Shown here: one piece after another, positions 53,211-64,000 of the stretch
How positions within the stretch are numbered: position 1 is the stretch's first letter
Layout of the letters: every line of letters begins with the position of its first letter
From: Halocafeteria seosinensis
Taxonomy: Eukaryota; Sar; Bigyra; Bicosoecida
Length of the DNA stretch: 64,000 bases
Direction of reading: 5' to 3'
NCBI GenBank assembly: GCA_001687465.1
Contig: LVLI01000097.1
Location: 1 to 64,000 of the forward strand
Translations under genes and position numbers: made by a program
Notes under the pieces: generated by a model
What the model was told of the DNA's origin: nothing
The model's input: only the letters and a program-made list of their open reading frames with translations
The model's database searches: none

Positions 53211-56200
53211 TCATACATCTTTCAACGGGTTACGCGTCTGCACTTGCTCCGCATCATCGGATTGGCGGGTAGTGGCCTCAGGAGAGTCAGTACCTATGGG
53301 ATTGGGATTGTCTCCCTCTACACCAGAAAGGGCAAACATTCCGAACCCATAATTTGCAAGATTTTGCACCTGATTACAAACCATTCGCTGTAGAACTTTG
53401 TGCACGCTACGGGTTCGAAGTCGGCTCCGGCGAAACTCATAGGACGCACGGACAAATTGACTATAACTCTTTACTATCAAGGAGAGTCGTTTGCTTTGAT
53501 CCACCAGCTTTTGTTCGACTGGTGATTCGGTCGGCTTGCTAACTTCCCCAAAAAACTGTTGATACTCCCGATCCGTTCTGCGTAGCTGTATTTCCTTCAA
53601 ATACCAGAGTTCGTTGAAAGTAAATATAATCACATGACATTATTGCTTACCAACTCGTAAAGCAGGTCAAGGGTTTCTGAGTTCAGCCACCTGCTAGATT
53701 GCACTAAGCCGCTTCCGCTCAATTCTCGCTCCAATTCATCACGAGGCATTGGACGGAACGCAAGGGAATCCTCTTCTCTGTAAAATAAAAGCAAGTATAA
53801 CGTTCTATCATTTTAGCAAGATCGCGTGAATATGTAAGCCGGGAACTGGATACTTACTTTGGATTAAGGAGTGTGCTTTGATTTCGTACCTTTGGCACCT
53901 CGTTATTGGATTCCCACAAGTCATGAAAGAAGGCAAACCTATAGGGGAGGGAACGGAGAGGTAGATACATTGCTTCTCGTGCGTGCGTTATATGCAAGCA
54001 CTTACCAAAGCGCAGCACAAGGATGTTCGTTGATCCAGCGCATCTTGTTGAGAACATATCTCAGACCTAAGTTATGGCGATCCGGGATGCCTTGGATTTT
54101 CGAACGGACCTCAAAAGATTTGAAGTAAGCATTAATCTCCTCTGTCGTAGCTGTATCGTTATCGTAGATTAGCATCCAAAAAGCTGAACTAAGAATGCTT
54201 TCATCCTGGCACCGACGTTTGATTAAGTCTTGGCGAAATTCATTCATTTTCGCATGCAGATTTGGCAGTTCCGCTTGCCAAATCGATGCGTTTGGGCTAT
54301 TACCCAGTAACTGTCGGAGAGCAGGGCAATCCGTGTATCTGCAATAATTGTTTGCATGTACATAGGTCGTGGATATGAGCAACAGGAAGCCTTACAGAAT
54401 GTGCTGATTCAGTACATACTGGTTATCTATTTCAAGGTCGGCAAAAGTCAGTTTTGCTTCTTGACCAGATACATGATAGTTCTTGTTAGTTCTCGGTTTC
54501 GTCCCGTCTCCTGCGCTCAACGTCGTTGTAACAGCAAACATCGGGTTAGCAACAGTTCCTGGCTTTCGCTTACCTGCTCCATCGTAAATATGGAGAGTGA
54601 CGCGGAATCCCGGGGACATTGCGTAGCTACCATTTTTGATAGCTTCTTCCCCTTTATTAGTTTTTATAATTAGTTCTCCTTTTCTAAACCGAAGAAGCAC
54701 TCGTACATCGGAATACAACTGGCTGCTCTTCTTGGTATTGTAACTCCTTGGAAATGTATTACCGGTGGCGTTGTCTCGATAATAATACGTTGTCGTCTCC
54801 GTCCACTCTTTCTTTCCGTCCGGTACGTTCTTAAACGTCTTCCATTTTTCGTAGTAAAACGTAATTGGCTTCCTATGCATTGTGCGCAACTGTTGTCGAA
54901 TCCTTCTTCGTCGCTGAATCTCAGGATTCTCGTTGGTTTGAAGCAGTTCACGAGTTTTGTCTGCAGGGATTCATTGAGCGGTAGAGCGATTCGTCAAAGC
55001 ACTATCGATAAAGCACAATTTCTTATCAATGCAACGCAGCCTACACACCTTCCCATATGTGTCGTTTTCGCCCTGTATCGTCGGATGTAAACGTAGCGTG
55101 AAAGGGGTACCACTTTATACTAAGTTTTCCAAAGTAAGTATTTGGTATGTCCCGGTGTCTTGTCCGACCGCTAACTCCTTCTACATTGTTCTTGTAATAC
55201 TGGGGAGGTACGTGGTGCGAGTTCTCAGTGGATCCAAAAATAACGCTCGCTAGGCTGCTGAGCAGTCCTTTCACTGGAGGACTTGGTACTCTATTGCCCT
55301 TCGTAACATCCTCCTTTCGTGCCCGCTGATTTTCCGCAGCGATTTCCATGTCATAAGAAAAATTCTGACAGCACGAATAATGTCAACAACATCGTTGCTA
55401 AGGAATATTGGGTATCTTTGAAGATGTCGACTTACGTTTTCATTGTAGTATACGTCAACGCCTTCCAGATTTTCCATGAGATAATTTCGACATGTGACAT
55501 TTTCGCGGTCTGCAGAGTTTTGCCAGTGTTCGAGAATCTTTTGATGGCCCCACTGGGTAGCTTCTCGTTCCATCTCCATTACTCGTTCTGCGTACACGGA
55601 CCCTTCTTCCAAGAGGACAGCTTTCCAGAAAGGTTGCCACACCCTGTGCTTTATTTCGGAGACAAGATCCCATTGTGGGACGATGGATCCAGCAGAACTT
55701 TCGATTCTCTTTCTAGAATCACTGAAATGAAGCCTGCCCAGAACTGTTTTCATCCATCCCCTGATGATGCGTACGTCCGATAACGCGACTATCAGTACAG
55801 TAGCCAAGTAAATTGCAGTGATCAACAGTACTATCAGAGATACAGCGTAATCAACAGAGTCTGAGTCAACTGCCGCAGAGACTGTAATAAACAATAGATT
55901 TATGACGCTAGACACCAAACCGATGTTGTAAACAATCGAATCTGCGAAAAGTCTTCATTTTACTTTCATTGCGGGATGCTCACTTCTCACCAAGGCACGT
56001 ACCACTGCGATCGATGAAGTGCGGCGAAGAAAATGAGAGACCGGTCAAGCCTAAGAACACGCAAAGGCATGCTAGCGATTGATCGACTGGCTTGTCATAA
56101 GGAATTATTACTGCTCCAACGAGGGTTGCCTTTACCACCATCATCAGCAGTTTATGATAAGCCCAATTTGGCCGATAGCCACTATATCTGCACTCACAGA

Positions 56201-57627
56201 TGCATGATAATGCCTACTTTATTTTAGGACAAACTGGTCCCGAAACGTATTCTGTTCATACAAAAAATGGGCAGGATTGCGAAGCTGTTCCGCTCCACTC
56301 CGTAGATCGGCAATGTACCTGCTCGACAGCGTAACTCTGGTGTTTTGTTTCATACGAGAGATTCTCTCAGTATACTAAGCTTACTGCTCTTCAGTATACT
56401 TAACCAAAGTTCCTTCTTCATCGTAGCGACCATTTTTGTCTTCCTCGCTTCCGTACGGCTTGGCGTTTCCGATCAAATTTTGGAAGCATAGTGGGCAGCA
56501 GATCAACCAACTGAGAATGATTATAACCAAAACAAAAGGAGAAGAGGCTTCGCCTGTGCATGTCATTAAAGCGAATATAACTGCTGTGCAATAACCAATA
56601 TTTAGCTGAGGAGACTACTCACTCCAGTCTTGGCAGCTACAATCACCGAAATCGACAATCAGAGTTTCATTGTGAGAGTGGGTAATGTAGGTGTCGTCGA
56701 TAATGTCAGCATTTGACACGCCACTGTTCAGCGCTTCTGCCAGCAACAGGCACTTGTTGGGCTCGCTCGCCTCAGTTCCATTCACAGCGCTGGCGTTGAC
56801 GACTTCTTCTTTCGAGTTAACGTCTCCGATTACTTCATTTACATCAAGAAATTCCTTTTGCACAAGTGCCTGCTCCAGGTTTTCATTGAACACGAATGGA
56901 AGGATCGCAATTGGAGAAAATGATGGTAACCTTTAGTATCCTATGTACTTACTCGTGTAAACGATGGTCCACAGACAATCATTTCCAATAACCCCCGCAT
57001 GGCTGGAAGGTAGAGCGTTGATATCGTCACGATAGAAATCATGAAGCACATCGTGCCGTTAAGCTGTGAAAGAGCATTTTTCTTTGTCATAAACCAGCCC
57101 TGGAGAGGAGGAAATATTGTATCACTACTTGGAGACACTATGAGTACATGCAAACTATTTTTTGACATACCGGCCTTTCCCTGTTGCAGCAGCAGCACAT
57201 TACCAGCCCCAATACTATGCTGATGGTGATGAAAGCTTGCATGACACTGTAAGGGTTGACCTGGTTATCTACCATATGGTAGTCCATGGCAAAAATACCG
57301 AAGAGTCGACCGAGGGAATCCTTTGGTAGCTCAAGGCTTGCTACAGAAATATTACCAAAGATGAGCGCAAAGAACTGAAAAAAATCGCGGGTTATTTCGA
57401 ACTTCAGTAGTCCGAAAAACGCTCCCCACATTCCAGCAGCAGCCAGGAAGGAAGCCGTCACTTTTCTCGTATCTTGCTTGTATAATGCTGGAACGTTCTG
57501 TGAAAAAATATGAGGAAGTAGGACCGTATGATGATGGGATCGCAACTACGGCAGTATTAAAGCCCACCTGCTGCTTTTCGATGGCAGGTCGCTGGATAAC
57601 GGTTCGTGATTCGAAGAAGTCCGCCAT
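53211..57627 (-). CDS. Polytopic membrane protein in 14 exons, POMP/TRP-like membrane core
   Basis: Exons, 5' to 3': 57627-57568, 57497-57171, 57099-56953, 56869-56623, 56553-56385, 56336-56247, 56187-56003, 55941-55436, 55364-55049, 54960-54396, 54338-54006, 53938-53858, 53777-53651, 53594-53211. All phases agree and sum to 1178 residues. An in-frame TGA just before the ATG supports the start. Hydrophobic segments include MWGAFFGLLKFEI, VMQAFITISIVLGLVMCCCC, MCFMISIVTISTLYLP, PFVLVIIILSWLICC, then YRPNWAYHKLLMMVVKATLV and VSLIVLLITAIYLATVLIVA, about eight in all. The YRPNWAYHKL segment resembles the conserved step in the C-terminal membrane region of algal POMP-like proteins. The last ~600 residues are cytoplasmic, charged and without recognised domain. 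Intron 6 has a weak donor (GTTTCG) and is chosen for phase. Channel or receptor function is possible but not shown. Confidence 0.75.
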
Positions 57628-58723
57628 TGTGGATCAGATGTCGAGCTGCGTAACCACAGGAAGCAGAACACAGGTAGTTGACCGAAATAAGTCATATACT
57701 AGCTAAAATGCACAATAGACTACTCTGTTCCATTGGAAACAGTACCAAGCGGTAAGTCAGTTGAAATTCCCTTCAGCCAGCCACCTTGCGTCCCGGACCG
57801 GCATTTGAACAAATCACCAACTCCGATACAGGACGCTACCATCCTTCTTCTCGCTCCCAAAGCTCTGATTCCGATATCATTTTGTCTACACGCGTTATCA
57901 ATCTCTAACCCAACAAACAAATGTACTTACGGGAAGGAGACACAAGCTTGCGTACTGCGTCACGTCAGCCTCTTTCGCGGCGAATTCGGTTGAACAGGTT
58001 GACGACCGGTGTATAACCGTTCGCTCTTCTCGCTTCATGTATAAGCGAATTGGTAAGGTCGTATGGGTCTGTTATTTAGCAGGAGAAAGATTTATGCTCT
58101 ATATGCAAGTTGCCAACAACAAGACGCAATTTTGCAAGAGCGTATCCATGAAGTTGGTTGTAACATGACAGAACCGGGTGACCGGGTCTGAGAGCCGGAC
58201 TGTTGGCCCGGTATCATAGCCCGGCTTTGATGAAGAGCAACCAGGGAGTCGATCCCTCCAAATACCGGTACCCATTCCGATACATTCGAAGATTATGGAC
58301 TAACTTGGACTTTCGCTTACGATTCATAAGCTGGCAAAGCAGACTCCCACAAAACTTCTACCAGAGGTAACTGTTTCAGCTTGTCTACCAAAAGCGCGGT
58401 AAATTCGAAGTAACACCGCAGCCATAGTAGGTGTACACTTGGTACCACAACACTCGGCCTGCGAGTCACTTGGAGCTTCTTCGTGGAGACGCCAGCGTAA
58501 CTACTACGACAAAAAATTCAAAACCTCCTCATTACTAATGCGTCATTAGTACTTCATGTGATCAAGCATATCCAGTAAGAATTAGCAACGTTGGAGCACC
58601 CTTCGCCATATGGTGATTGTTGCTTGATTCTATGCAAGTCTATCCTTCACGTTTGATTGGTGGTCAATAAATGACGAAAACCAAGCCTTCGCAGTTTTCG
58701 GCCCATCCCACAATGTGAGGCGT
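57628..58723. other. Intergenic, no gene recognised
   Basis: Upstream of the minus-strand polytopic gene. A minus-strand frame at 57720-57920 contains Cys (CIGVGDLFKCRSGTQGGW) and could be an extra exon, but an in-frame stop separates it from the gene start. A small hairpin near 58250 is not a tRNA. Confidence 0.4.
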
Positions 58724-58985
58724 GTGTGTTGGTATTGCTTCTACCGGAAGACGTGTCTGCTACAGGCTACGCTACTCCGTGTCCGGTCCAACATCTTCGC
58801 GTTGTGGCGCATCAACGTGACTGACAGTTTGGCGGTCATCAGCTTGCGGAAGTTCCGCATCTCCCTTGTTGCCCAGCGGGAGCCCGGTGCTTTCTTGGCA
58901 ATTCTCTTGAGGAACTTGATTGCGTCTTCCCCAGAAGCCGCCCGTCGGCTCATAAATTCCCCCAAAGAAAAGTGAACGAAAAGAT
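58724..58985 (-). mobile_element. LINE 3' end fragment, copy G
   Basis: A minus-strand copy with GEDAIKFLKRIAKKAPGS, then MRNFRKLMTAKLSVTLMRHN, in one uninterrupted frame (58741-59016), and the complete 3' tail. It is the cleanest of the family for the last ~65 residues; the PFAIEA block upstream is replaced by unrelated text. Confidence 0.75.
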
Positions 58986-59240
58986 TGCTTCCTCCGAAGA
59001 CCCTTTGTAGCCTCATACCGTATATGAGTCATATGCCATGGGATAGGTGAACATGAACAAAATTCGACCCTTCATTGGATTCTCTATCCTCTATTTTGAC
59101 AGAGCAAACAGAAAACTTTAGGGCTTAACATGTAAGTGCAGAGTTTAGAGGGGTCAAAGCTTACAGGGCCGCGGCTCTCCGAGCCCTCCTGGCCCTTATC
59201 TGGGCCGTATAAGGCGTATATTGGCTCTATTTTCAATTAA

Positions 59241-62200
59241 ATGCCACGTCTATACCTATGCAGGTTGGTTCGGAAGAGGTACGCTCAGATACGGGCGGAA
59301 GAAAATGGAGGAAAAGAGGTCAAAGAGGAGCTTCCGCGCTCCAAAGTGGACCCCCAGAAGGACGATTCCCACCCTTTATCCTCTTCATTTACCTCCCGAA
59401 CGACATCCAAGGGCTCCTTGACATCATCCTCTAAGCGTGCGCCTCCTCCCCCCTCTGGCTCTGTGGTGGATGATCCATTGACGAGCATGCACCGAGAGCC
59501 ACAAGATACGACGGTAGCTGCTGATGACCCACTGTCTCAAGCCACAGCGTTAATGCAGCAAAGGCCGGACAACGGCGATTCCAATAAGAAAGGAGCATTT
59601 TCTTCAGACCCGATCAAATTTTGGGACCGTGTAGGGATTCGCCTCGGTGACGGCGTGGATATGAAGCACTCGTGGGCTCGGGAACAAGCGGGAGCGTTGG
59701 ACTGGTCGGTCCAAAAAGCTCATGTTTTGAACACGTATACTACGGGTGCAAAAGTGGAAGTTGATGAAAGCCTTCTGGGAGATGAATCTAATGAAGTGCT
59801 AGAGAACGAAGATAGCTCAATTGAGAAAACGAGGCAGAGACTGGACGCACTGACGACGGAACAGCAGCGCCGGCAGGCCGCAAGGAACCGGCAGTTCGTT
59901 GATATATCCCAATCGGAATATATCGAACATATACATAAGGTACATGCCAACCTCAAAAGTAACTGGGAAAGCGGGAAGAAAGTGGATGCACTCAAGTGTG
60001 CGGTACAATGCTCTAAATTATTATGCCATGCCAGGGCTCCTGCTTTTTATCCTTCTATCTTTGCACTCGTCACCGCTGTGTTGGATTCTTTCGGTCAGTT
60101 TGTGTTTGCGAGGATTCGGAAGGCAGCAGACGACCAATATAAGAAAATGGGAAATGGAACTAAACTACCCGAAGACTTCTCTCCCAACGACATAGGGTCA
60201 ACCGCACGTGAGATGTGCAAGAACTGGCTATACAAAACTGCGTGCATACGGGAGTTGTTACCGCGATTGTACATTGAAATGGCCTTGCTACCGTGCTATC
60301 GATTTTTGTCCGAGGCGGACTATGCAGTGTTAACACTCCGATTAGCTCAAAGCTGCAGAGGATTAGGCGATCCACTAGTGGCCGTTTACGCCCGATGGTA
60401 CCTTGCTCGAAACGTGTATAAACTTGTTCGTGATCAGCCGAGGCGAGAACGAACATGTATACTGACTGTTCTTCAAGATTATTTGCGATCGTTTGAACTA
60501 TGTGTTTCCTCAGAGCGGTTAAAGATCCTGGAGAGCAAAGGGATCAATTTGCAGAAGTATCTATGGCTCCATCGACCAGCTCTGAAGTGGTTGTTTCACC
60601 AGCTTGCTCGAACACGCTGCGATCAAAAGGATTTTGATGATATCCTCGAACTATACTATGAGTTTGTGTGTCCCGCCATGCGCAACCACCTTGCTCTTGG
60701 AAATCGGGACTTTGCTGAAGGATCTTCGGATGATTCTCCTGAGTCTGTAGGTGGAGCGCTAGTCATACTAGATTGCCTTTTCGACGCGTTTCCAGGGCAG
60801 TTCTATCCTAAAGATCCCACCAAGCTCTTCTCTCTGGTAGAGTCGGCATCAAAGTTAGCCTGCCCGAAAACATCACGTAGATTCCAGGGGACAGATCCGT
60901 ACGAAAAATTGGTTGATTTGGTCCATCCCGCTCATGTTTTCCGAAGTATAACCAAGGGCCTAATCGTGTCTCCTCCGAAAAACAAGGGGAAGATGCGCAA
61001 GTATCTAAATAACAGTTGGAAAATTGTGTCAAATCTTGGAGGAGACAGCTCTTCATTACAGCTCTTTGCCTCGTGCGCTGAAATTTATACTGCGTTCGTC
61101 CTCCGATGGATGGATTCCTCGATTTCAGCAGTCCTACTTAGCGATATCGTCAAGCACATAGAGCGCGCTCAGCAGCAAAACCCCGACAGAGACCTTCCCG
61201 ACGCACTACTGGACTCGTTGCAAAACATTCTCACTCAGCATCTTTATCACACCTCCCAGAAACTTCAAGAGGGGGTAGATGAAGAGGAGCGTAAAGGACT
61301 TATTGACATCTTGACGAGTGAGAACTTCGTGTTTTTGTTGGATAGTTTCCCTCCGCGACGAAAGCAGTCAGTAAGCGAGAACTTACTCGCTGCGTTTGTA
61401 TCTACTTCTGTCCGCATCTCGGATAACGTACTTCTCCAAACTATGCTTGATGTCGCTCGCAATGTTGCTCAGGGTATTGACAGTATGGCTTCCCAGGATA
61501 CGAGGAGAAGGGTAGATACAATATTGTCCAGTTTTATCCGAAAGCCCTATTTTAGTCGAGATTTGGAAAAACACTTGAATCTACTCGTCGATGCGAGGGC
61601 TGCGTTCTCTTACGCGAGCTCTGACAATGTCAATAGTACTCTCGTGGCGGAAGCGCTGAAACTATGCGTTCAAGCCTTAAACTTTGTGAAATTTCGCCAC
61701 AAAGATGAAACTAGAAACTTCGTGAAGACTGTCCTGGCTTATTGTCATGTTACTGTTCCTTCCTTGGCAGACCCGTTTCGTCGTATAAAATATTTCGCTC
61801 ACAGTGGCGAAATCGCCCTTGCGAACAATTGCCTGGGGCAAGCCGACGGACTGTTTCGGGCGGCGGTTCAAGAGATTCCACCTGTTGCTTCGGCGTTGAA
61901 TGGCGAACCGGTTAACTCGGCTCAAGCTCTCCTTATATTGTATGACAACTCGAAAATGGAGAATGAATTCTTACTAAGTATGGATTTTCTTTGCTCTCGA
62001 CTGCTCACAATGCCTGGACATCCATCTCATGGCGGTGTGTATCTCTTGCGCTCGTTGCTTAATGGCTGCCGACGGATTCCGTGGTCCCCAGAGCGAGGTG
62101 GATTCTGCCATGTGTTGTTGAATCTCTTGCAACTTCTGTTTGTGTTTGCACAAAACTATCTTCCACAAGAGCATAAACCTAAAGTTTCCGATTTCCAATG

Positions 62201-62705
62201 GAATTCCGAGCTATTTGCCAATGACCCAGCATATTCTCGTGAACTGACAGAATTGCTTGAAAGCGTGATCAACACGTTCATGAGTAGCGTCGACAGCCTG
62301 AAGGAGAATATTAATGTGAATCCGTCTTCCGAGTCCATTACGGCGTATACGCGATACATTTTCCGTTTTGGGCAACTGATGGTGCAAAATGTACTTGCAA
62401 GCGCTGCCACAGATGAAGTTAATGCAGTTGAAACGCCGTTTGTCGTTCTCAACACCTCCCAACATGGCGAGAGCGGAGTGAGAGTCCAAAACGTGGCTTC
62501 TTGGTTAGGGGACCATATTAACAGTGAGCAAGTGAAGACTCAATCAGTGTCCAAACAAGTTGATGGCTGGAAACACAAACTGTTGAGTAAGAGTGGAGGC
62601 TCTCCCTCGAAGAGTTCCGGATACTCAACCTCGCAAGCCTGGAAAGCCTTCAAGAAGAGTGAGCGGCAGTGGGTGAAGTGGATTTTCAGCGAACAAAATG
62701 CGTAA
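59241..62705 (+). CDS. VPS35L: VPS35L, retriever complex subunit
   Basis: 1154 residues in one frame. VPS35L (C16orf62) is the long alpha-solenoid of retriever, the retromer-like part of the Commander assembly that recycles membrane proteins from endosomes. Residues 1-130 are disordered (SSSFTSRTTSKGSLTSSSKR, VVDDPLTSMH), as in the family. The solenoid begins near 190. Diagnostic blocks are KCAVQCSKLLCHARAPAFYP, TAREMCKNWLYKTACIRELL, RGLGDPLVAVYARWYLARNV, CAEIYTAFVLRWMDSSISAV and, most clearly, VTVPSLADPFRRIKYFAHSG with EIALANNCLGQADGLFRAAV. The length is somewhat above the human protein (~963), mainly from inserts and the C-terminal tail. An acceptor-like CTATGCAG at 59260 leaves open an intron and an upstream first exon. 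No partners of the complex are encoded nearby. Confidence 0.93.
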   Translation: MPRLYLCRLVRKRYAQIRAEENGGKEVKEELPRSKVDPQKDDSHPLSSSFTSRTTSKGSLTSSSKRAPPPPSGSVVDDPLTSMHREPQDTTVAADDPLSQATALMQQRPDNGDSNKKGAFSSDPIKFWDRVGIRLGDGVDMKHSWAREQAGALDWSVQKAHVLNTYTTGAKVEVDESLLGDESNEVLENEDSSIEKTRQRLDALTTEQQRRQAARNRQFVDISQSEYIEHIHKVHANLKSNWESGKKVDALKCAVQCSKLLCHARAPAFYPSIFALVTAVLDSFGQFVFARIRKAADDQYKKMGNGTKLPEDFSPNDIGSTAREMCKNWLYKTACIRELLPRLYIEMALLPCYRFLSEADYAVLTLRLAQSCRGLGDPLVAVYARWYLARNVYKLVRDQPRRERTCILTVLQDYLRSFELCVSSERLKILESKGINLQKYLWLHRPALKWLFHQLARTRCDQKDFDDILELYYEFVCPAMRNHLALGNRDFAEGSSDDSPESVGGALVILDCLFDAFPGQFYPKDPTKLFSLVESASKLACPKTSRRFQGTDPYEKLVDLVHPAHVFRSITKGLIVSPPKNKGKMRKYLNNSWKIVSNLGGDSSSLQLFASCAEIYTAFVLRWMDSSISAVLLSDIVKHIERAQQQNPDRDLPDALLDSLQNILTQHLYHTSQKLQEGVDEEERKGLIDILTSENFVFLLDSFPPRRKQSVSENLLAAFVSTSVRISDNVLLQTMLDVARNVAQGIDSMASQDTRRRVDTILSSFIRKPYFSRDLEKHLNLLVDARAAFSYASSDNVNSTLVAEALKLCVQALNFVKFRHKDETRNFVKTVLAYCHVTVPSLADPFRRIKYFAHSGEIALANNCLGQADGLFRAAVQEIPPVASALNGEPVNSAQALLILYDNSKMENEFLLSMDFLCSRLLTMPGHPSHGGVYLLRSLLNGCRRIPWSPERGGFCHVLLNLLQLLFVFAQNYLPQEHKPKVSDFQWNSELFANDPAYSRELTELLESVINTFMSSVDSLKENINVNPSSESITAYTRYIFRFGQLMVQNVLASAATDEVNAVETPFVVLNTSQHGESGVRVQNVASWLGDHINSEQVKTQSVSKQVDGWKHKLLSKSGGSPSKSSGYSTSQAWKAFKKSERQWVKWIFSEQNA

Positions 62706-63170
62706 CTTGTTTGTCCCATACTATGTAACGACGGCACAGAAGATACATCCTCCGCAAACTCTTGAGTTTGTACCAAGTGGCTCGTTATAACTGTATTGCC
62801 GAAGTCAGTAGCCCATGACAACAGAAGACTTCCAGGAATTCTTTGGCGATCTAGTAGAGCTACTGAATGAGCATTGATCCTTTTCCTCCTGCTCCTTAAT
62901 ACGTGCTACAGTTTCTCTTGGGTCTCTGCTTGCGCTGCTGTTGTGTACTACCACTACCACTGCACCCTATCATCAGAATTTACAATTCTTTGGGTTTCTG
63001 GTGTACTTTTCCCTCGGTCATCACTATTCAAGTGCCATTCTCTTCATTTTGTCTCCGTATTCTTCGAATGTCATTGCAGGGATTGTAATACAAGCATCGG
63101 GACGTCTCAATCAATGTGTTATACAGTAGGACCGCCTGGTAACCAGCATGGGCTTCTTTACATTCGACGT
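62706..63170. other. Intergenic, no gene recognised
   Basis: 3' flank of VPS35L. A Cys/Phe/Tyr-rich frame runs through it in plus direction but looks like a low-complexity chance frame. Confidence 0.4.
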
Positions 63171-63720
63171 TGTATGCCAGAATTTTATGCAGCAATAGTG
63201 TACGGAAAGGACCGAATTGCAGTACTCGGTGCTCAGGGTATAGGAAAATCGATGTTGCGAATACATGTAGGTAAAAGTCCAGTTGGGGTGCAGCTCAAGA
63301 GAAAGGGTTGCTTCAGAATCTTGTTCAGCTCCGGCGGAAGGATATTTAGGGTTTCCAATCCTAACACCGCAAGCGTTGTATTATTCCCCCTGGGAAGAAA
63401 CTGAATGACACAAGAAGTGCTTAAGGCAATGCAAATGGATTCCAATGAAGAGTTCTTCAACCTGTACATTCTGTTCATATAGTAGTAGTGTGTATTATTT
63501 ATGGCCTACCGGCTAAGTAGAAATGTAGTCTTTTTGATGTTTTCCTACGAGCTGTTTTGAATATTCTGTTCGATGGTCCGGGCAACACAGTTTCTCAGCT
63601 CAAGCAGCAATTGATCCAAAAAGTTAATGGGCTTAACTTGGGACATATTAGGCGTTTAAGTCTAAGCGACATGTATGCTGATACCAGAATAGGAACACTG
63701 TAATTGGACGTGTAAACATC
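63171..63720 (+). pseudogene. Broken P-loop NTPase fragment, possibly Crinkler-like
   Basis: In one plus frame, PEFYAAIVYGKDRIAVLGAQ continues as GIGKSMLRIHV: a Walker A motif (GAQGIGKS) in the setting '-F-----LG--G-GKS' used by Crinkler-type and related effector NTPases. Frame is lost soon after. At 63555-63700 a second stretch (ILFDGPGNTVSQLKQQLIQK then HIRRLSLSDMY) resembles a ubiquitin-like header, but it lies after the NTPase, not before it. Both pieces are short and interrupted. Assignment is weak. Confidence 0.35.
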
Positions 63721-64000
63721 CGAGAATGAGACCAACGCTCCGTCTTTCGAAATGTGTGTCGAGTTCGATTAGGGAGCAATGGAACATGAGCTTATCATTG
63801 CAAACGGCTACAGTATTACTGATTTTGCTTTTCCAACATTTATCAGGGGCGACGCAGAAAGAGCGGTACTGTCAAACGACGATTCTCCGGCGCTTGGGCA
63901 GAAAACTCAGCACCATACTCGTGGTACGATTAAAGACTTTCGTGGATAATTTCGAAGTTCGGAAACATTCACATTTCACCAATACTATTGGTCAAGCCGC

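Noticed and set aside
56381-57627. Treating the first five exons of the polytopic protein as a complete small gene
   Set aside because: The apparent stop at 56381 lies just beyond a good GTAAGC donor, and splicing there continues in phase into more membrane segments.
58240-58265. Hairpin AGGGA-loop-TCCCT resembling a tRNA T-arm
   Set aside because: No acceptor, D-arm or anticodon stem can be drawn around it.
62874-63404. 176-residue plus frame rich in Phe, Leu and Cys
   Set aside because: The first half looks like chance low-complexity translation; only the P-loop part near 63220-63270 was kept as a weak lead.
1-64000. CRISPR arrays, bacterial operons, rRNA genes or phage modules
   Set aside because: None seen; introns and eukaryotic housekeeping genes cover the window.

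Overview
The window is nuclear DNA of a eukaryotic microbe. Genes are split by short spliceosomal introns (about 50-180 nt, mostly GTAAG/GTATG...CAG), and there are cytosolic ribosomal-protein, PP2A, retriever (VPS35L) and sterol-pathway genes. No operon, Shine-Dalgarno pattern or CRISPR array is seen. The very large Ser/Thr-rich adhesin-like membrane protein, the intron style, the two sterol C-24 methyltransferases and the divergent kinesin-like protein suggest an alga or algal-related protist (a red alga is possible, a stramenopile is not excluded). I cannot fix the taxon from sequence alone.

Layout. 2-14.7 kb: membrane-anchored pepsin-type aspartic protease (-), two truncated LINE copies, a ~1960-residue GLUG/Cys-rich/multi-TM surface protein (-), a disordered protein (-) and a CAP-like coiled-coil protein (+). 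15-26.7 kb: more LINE pieces, a nine-exon site-1-protease-like subtilase (+), a repeat-rich stretch, a conserved protein of unknown function (-) and a two-exon short-chain dehydrogenase (+). 28-37 kb: sterol methyltransferase copy 1 (+), a WW + triple-PH protein (+), PP2A catalytic subunit (-), a degenerate kinesin-motor protein (-) and ribosomal protein eL8/RPL7A (-). 37.9-46.2 kb: a decayed AAA-ATPase/PD-(D/E)XK gene, a secreted Cys-rich protein, a Mutator-like transposase remnant, a LINE 3' end and a duplicated piece of the site-1-protease gene. 46.5-50.6 kb: sterol methyltransferase copy 2 and squalene epoxidase in tandem (+). 51-64 kb: an LRR-like protein, a 14-exon polytopic membrane protein (-), another LINE end, VPS35L (+) and a broken P-loop fragment.

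I rebuilt exons by hand, requiring GT-AG borders, phase continuity and family similarity. All multi-exon models given sum to whole codons. Several introns are multiples of three without a stop, so a plain ORF reading would translate through them.

Theme. Squalene epoxidase and both sterol methyltransferases act in one pathway and lie within 23 kb, with a site-1-protease-like gene (in animals a sterol-regulatory protease) 8 kb further off. This is suggestive only; no shared control was seen. The rest is ordinary housekeeping, surface proteins and old transposon debris.
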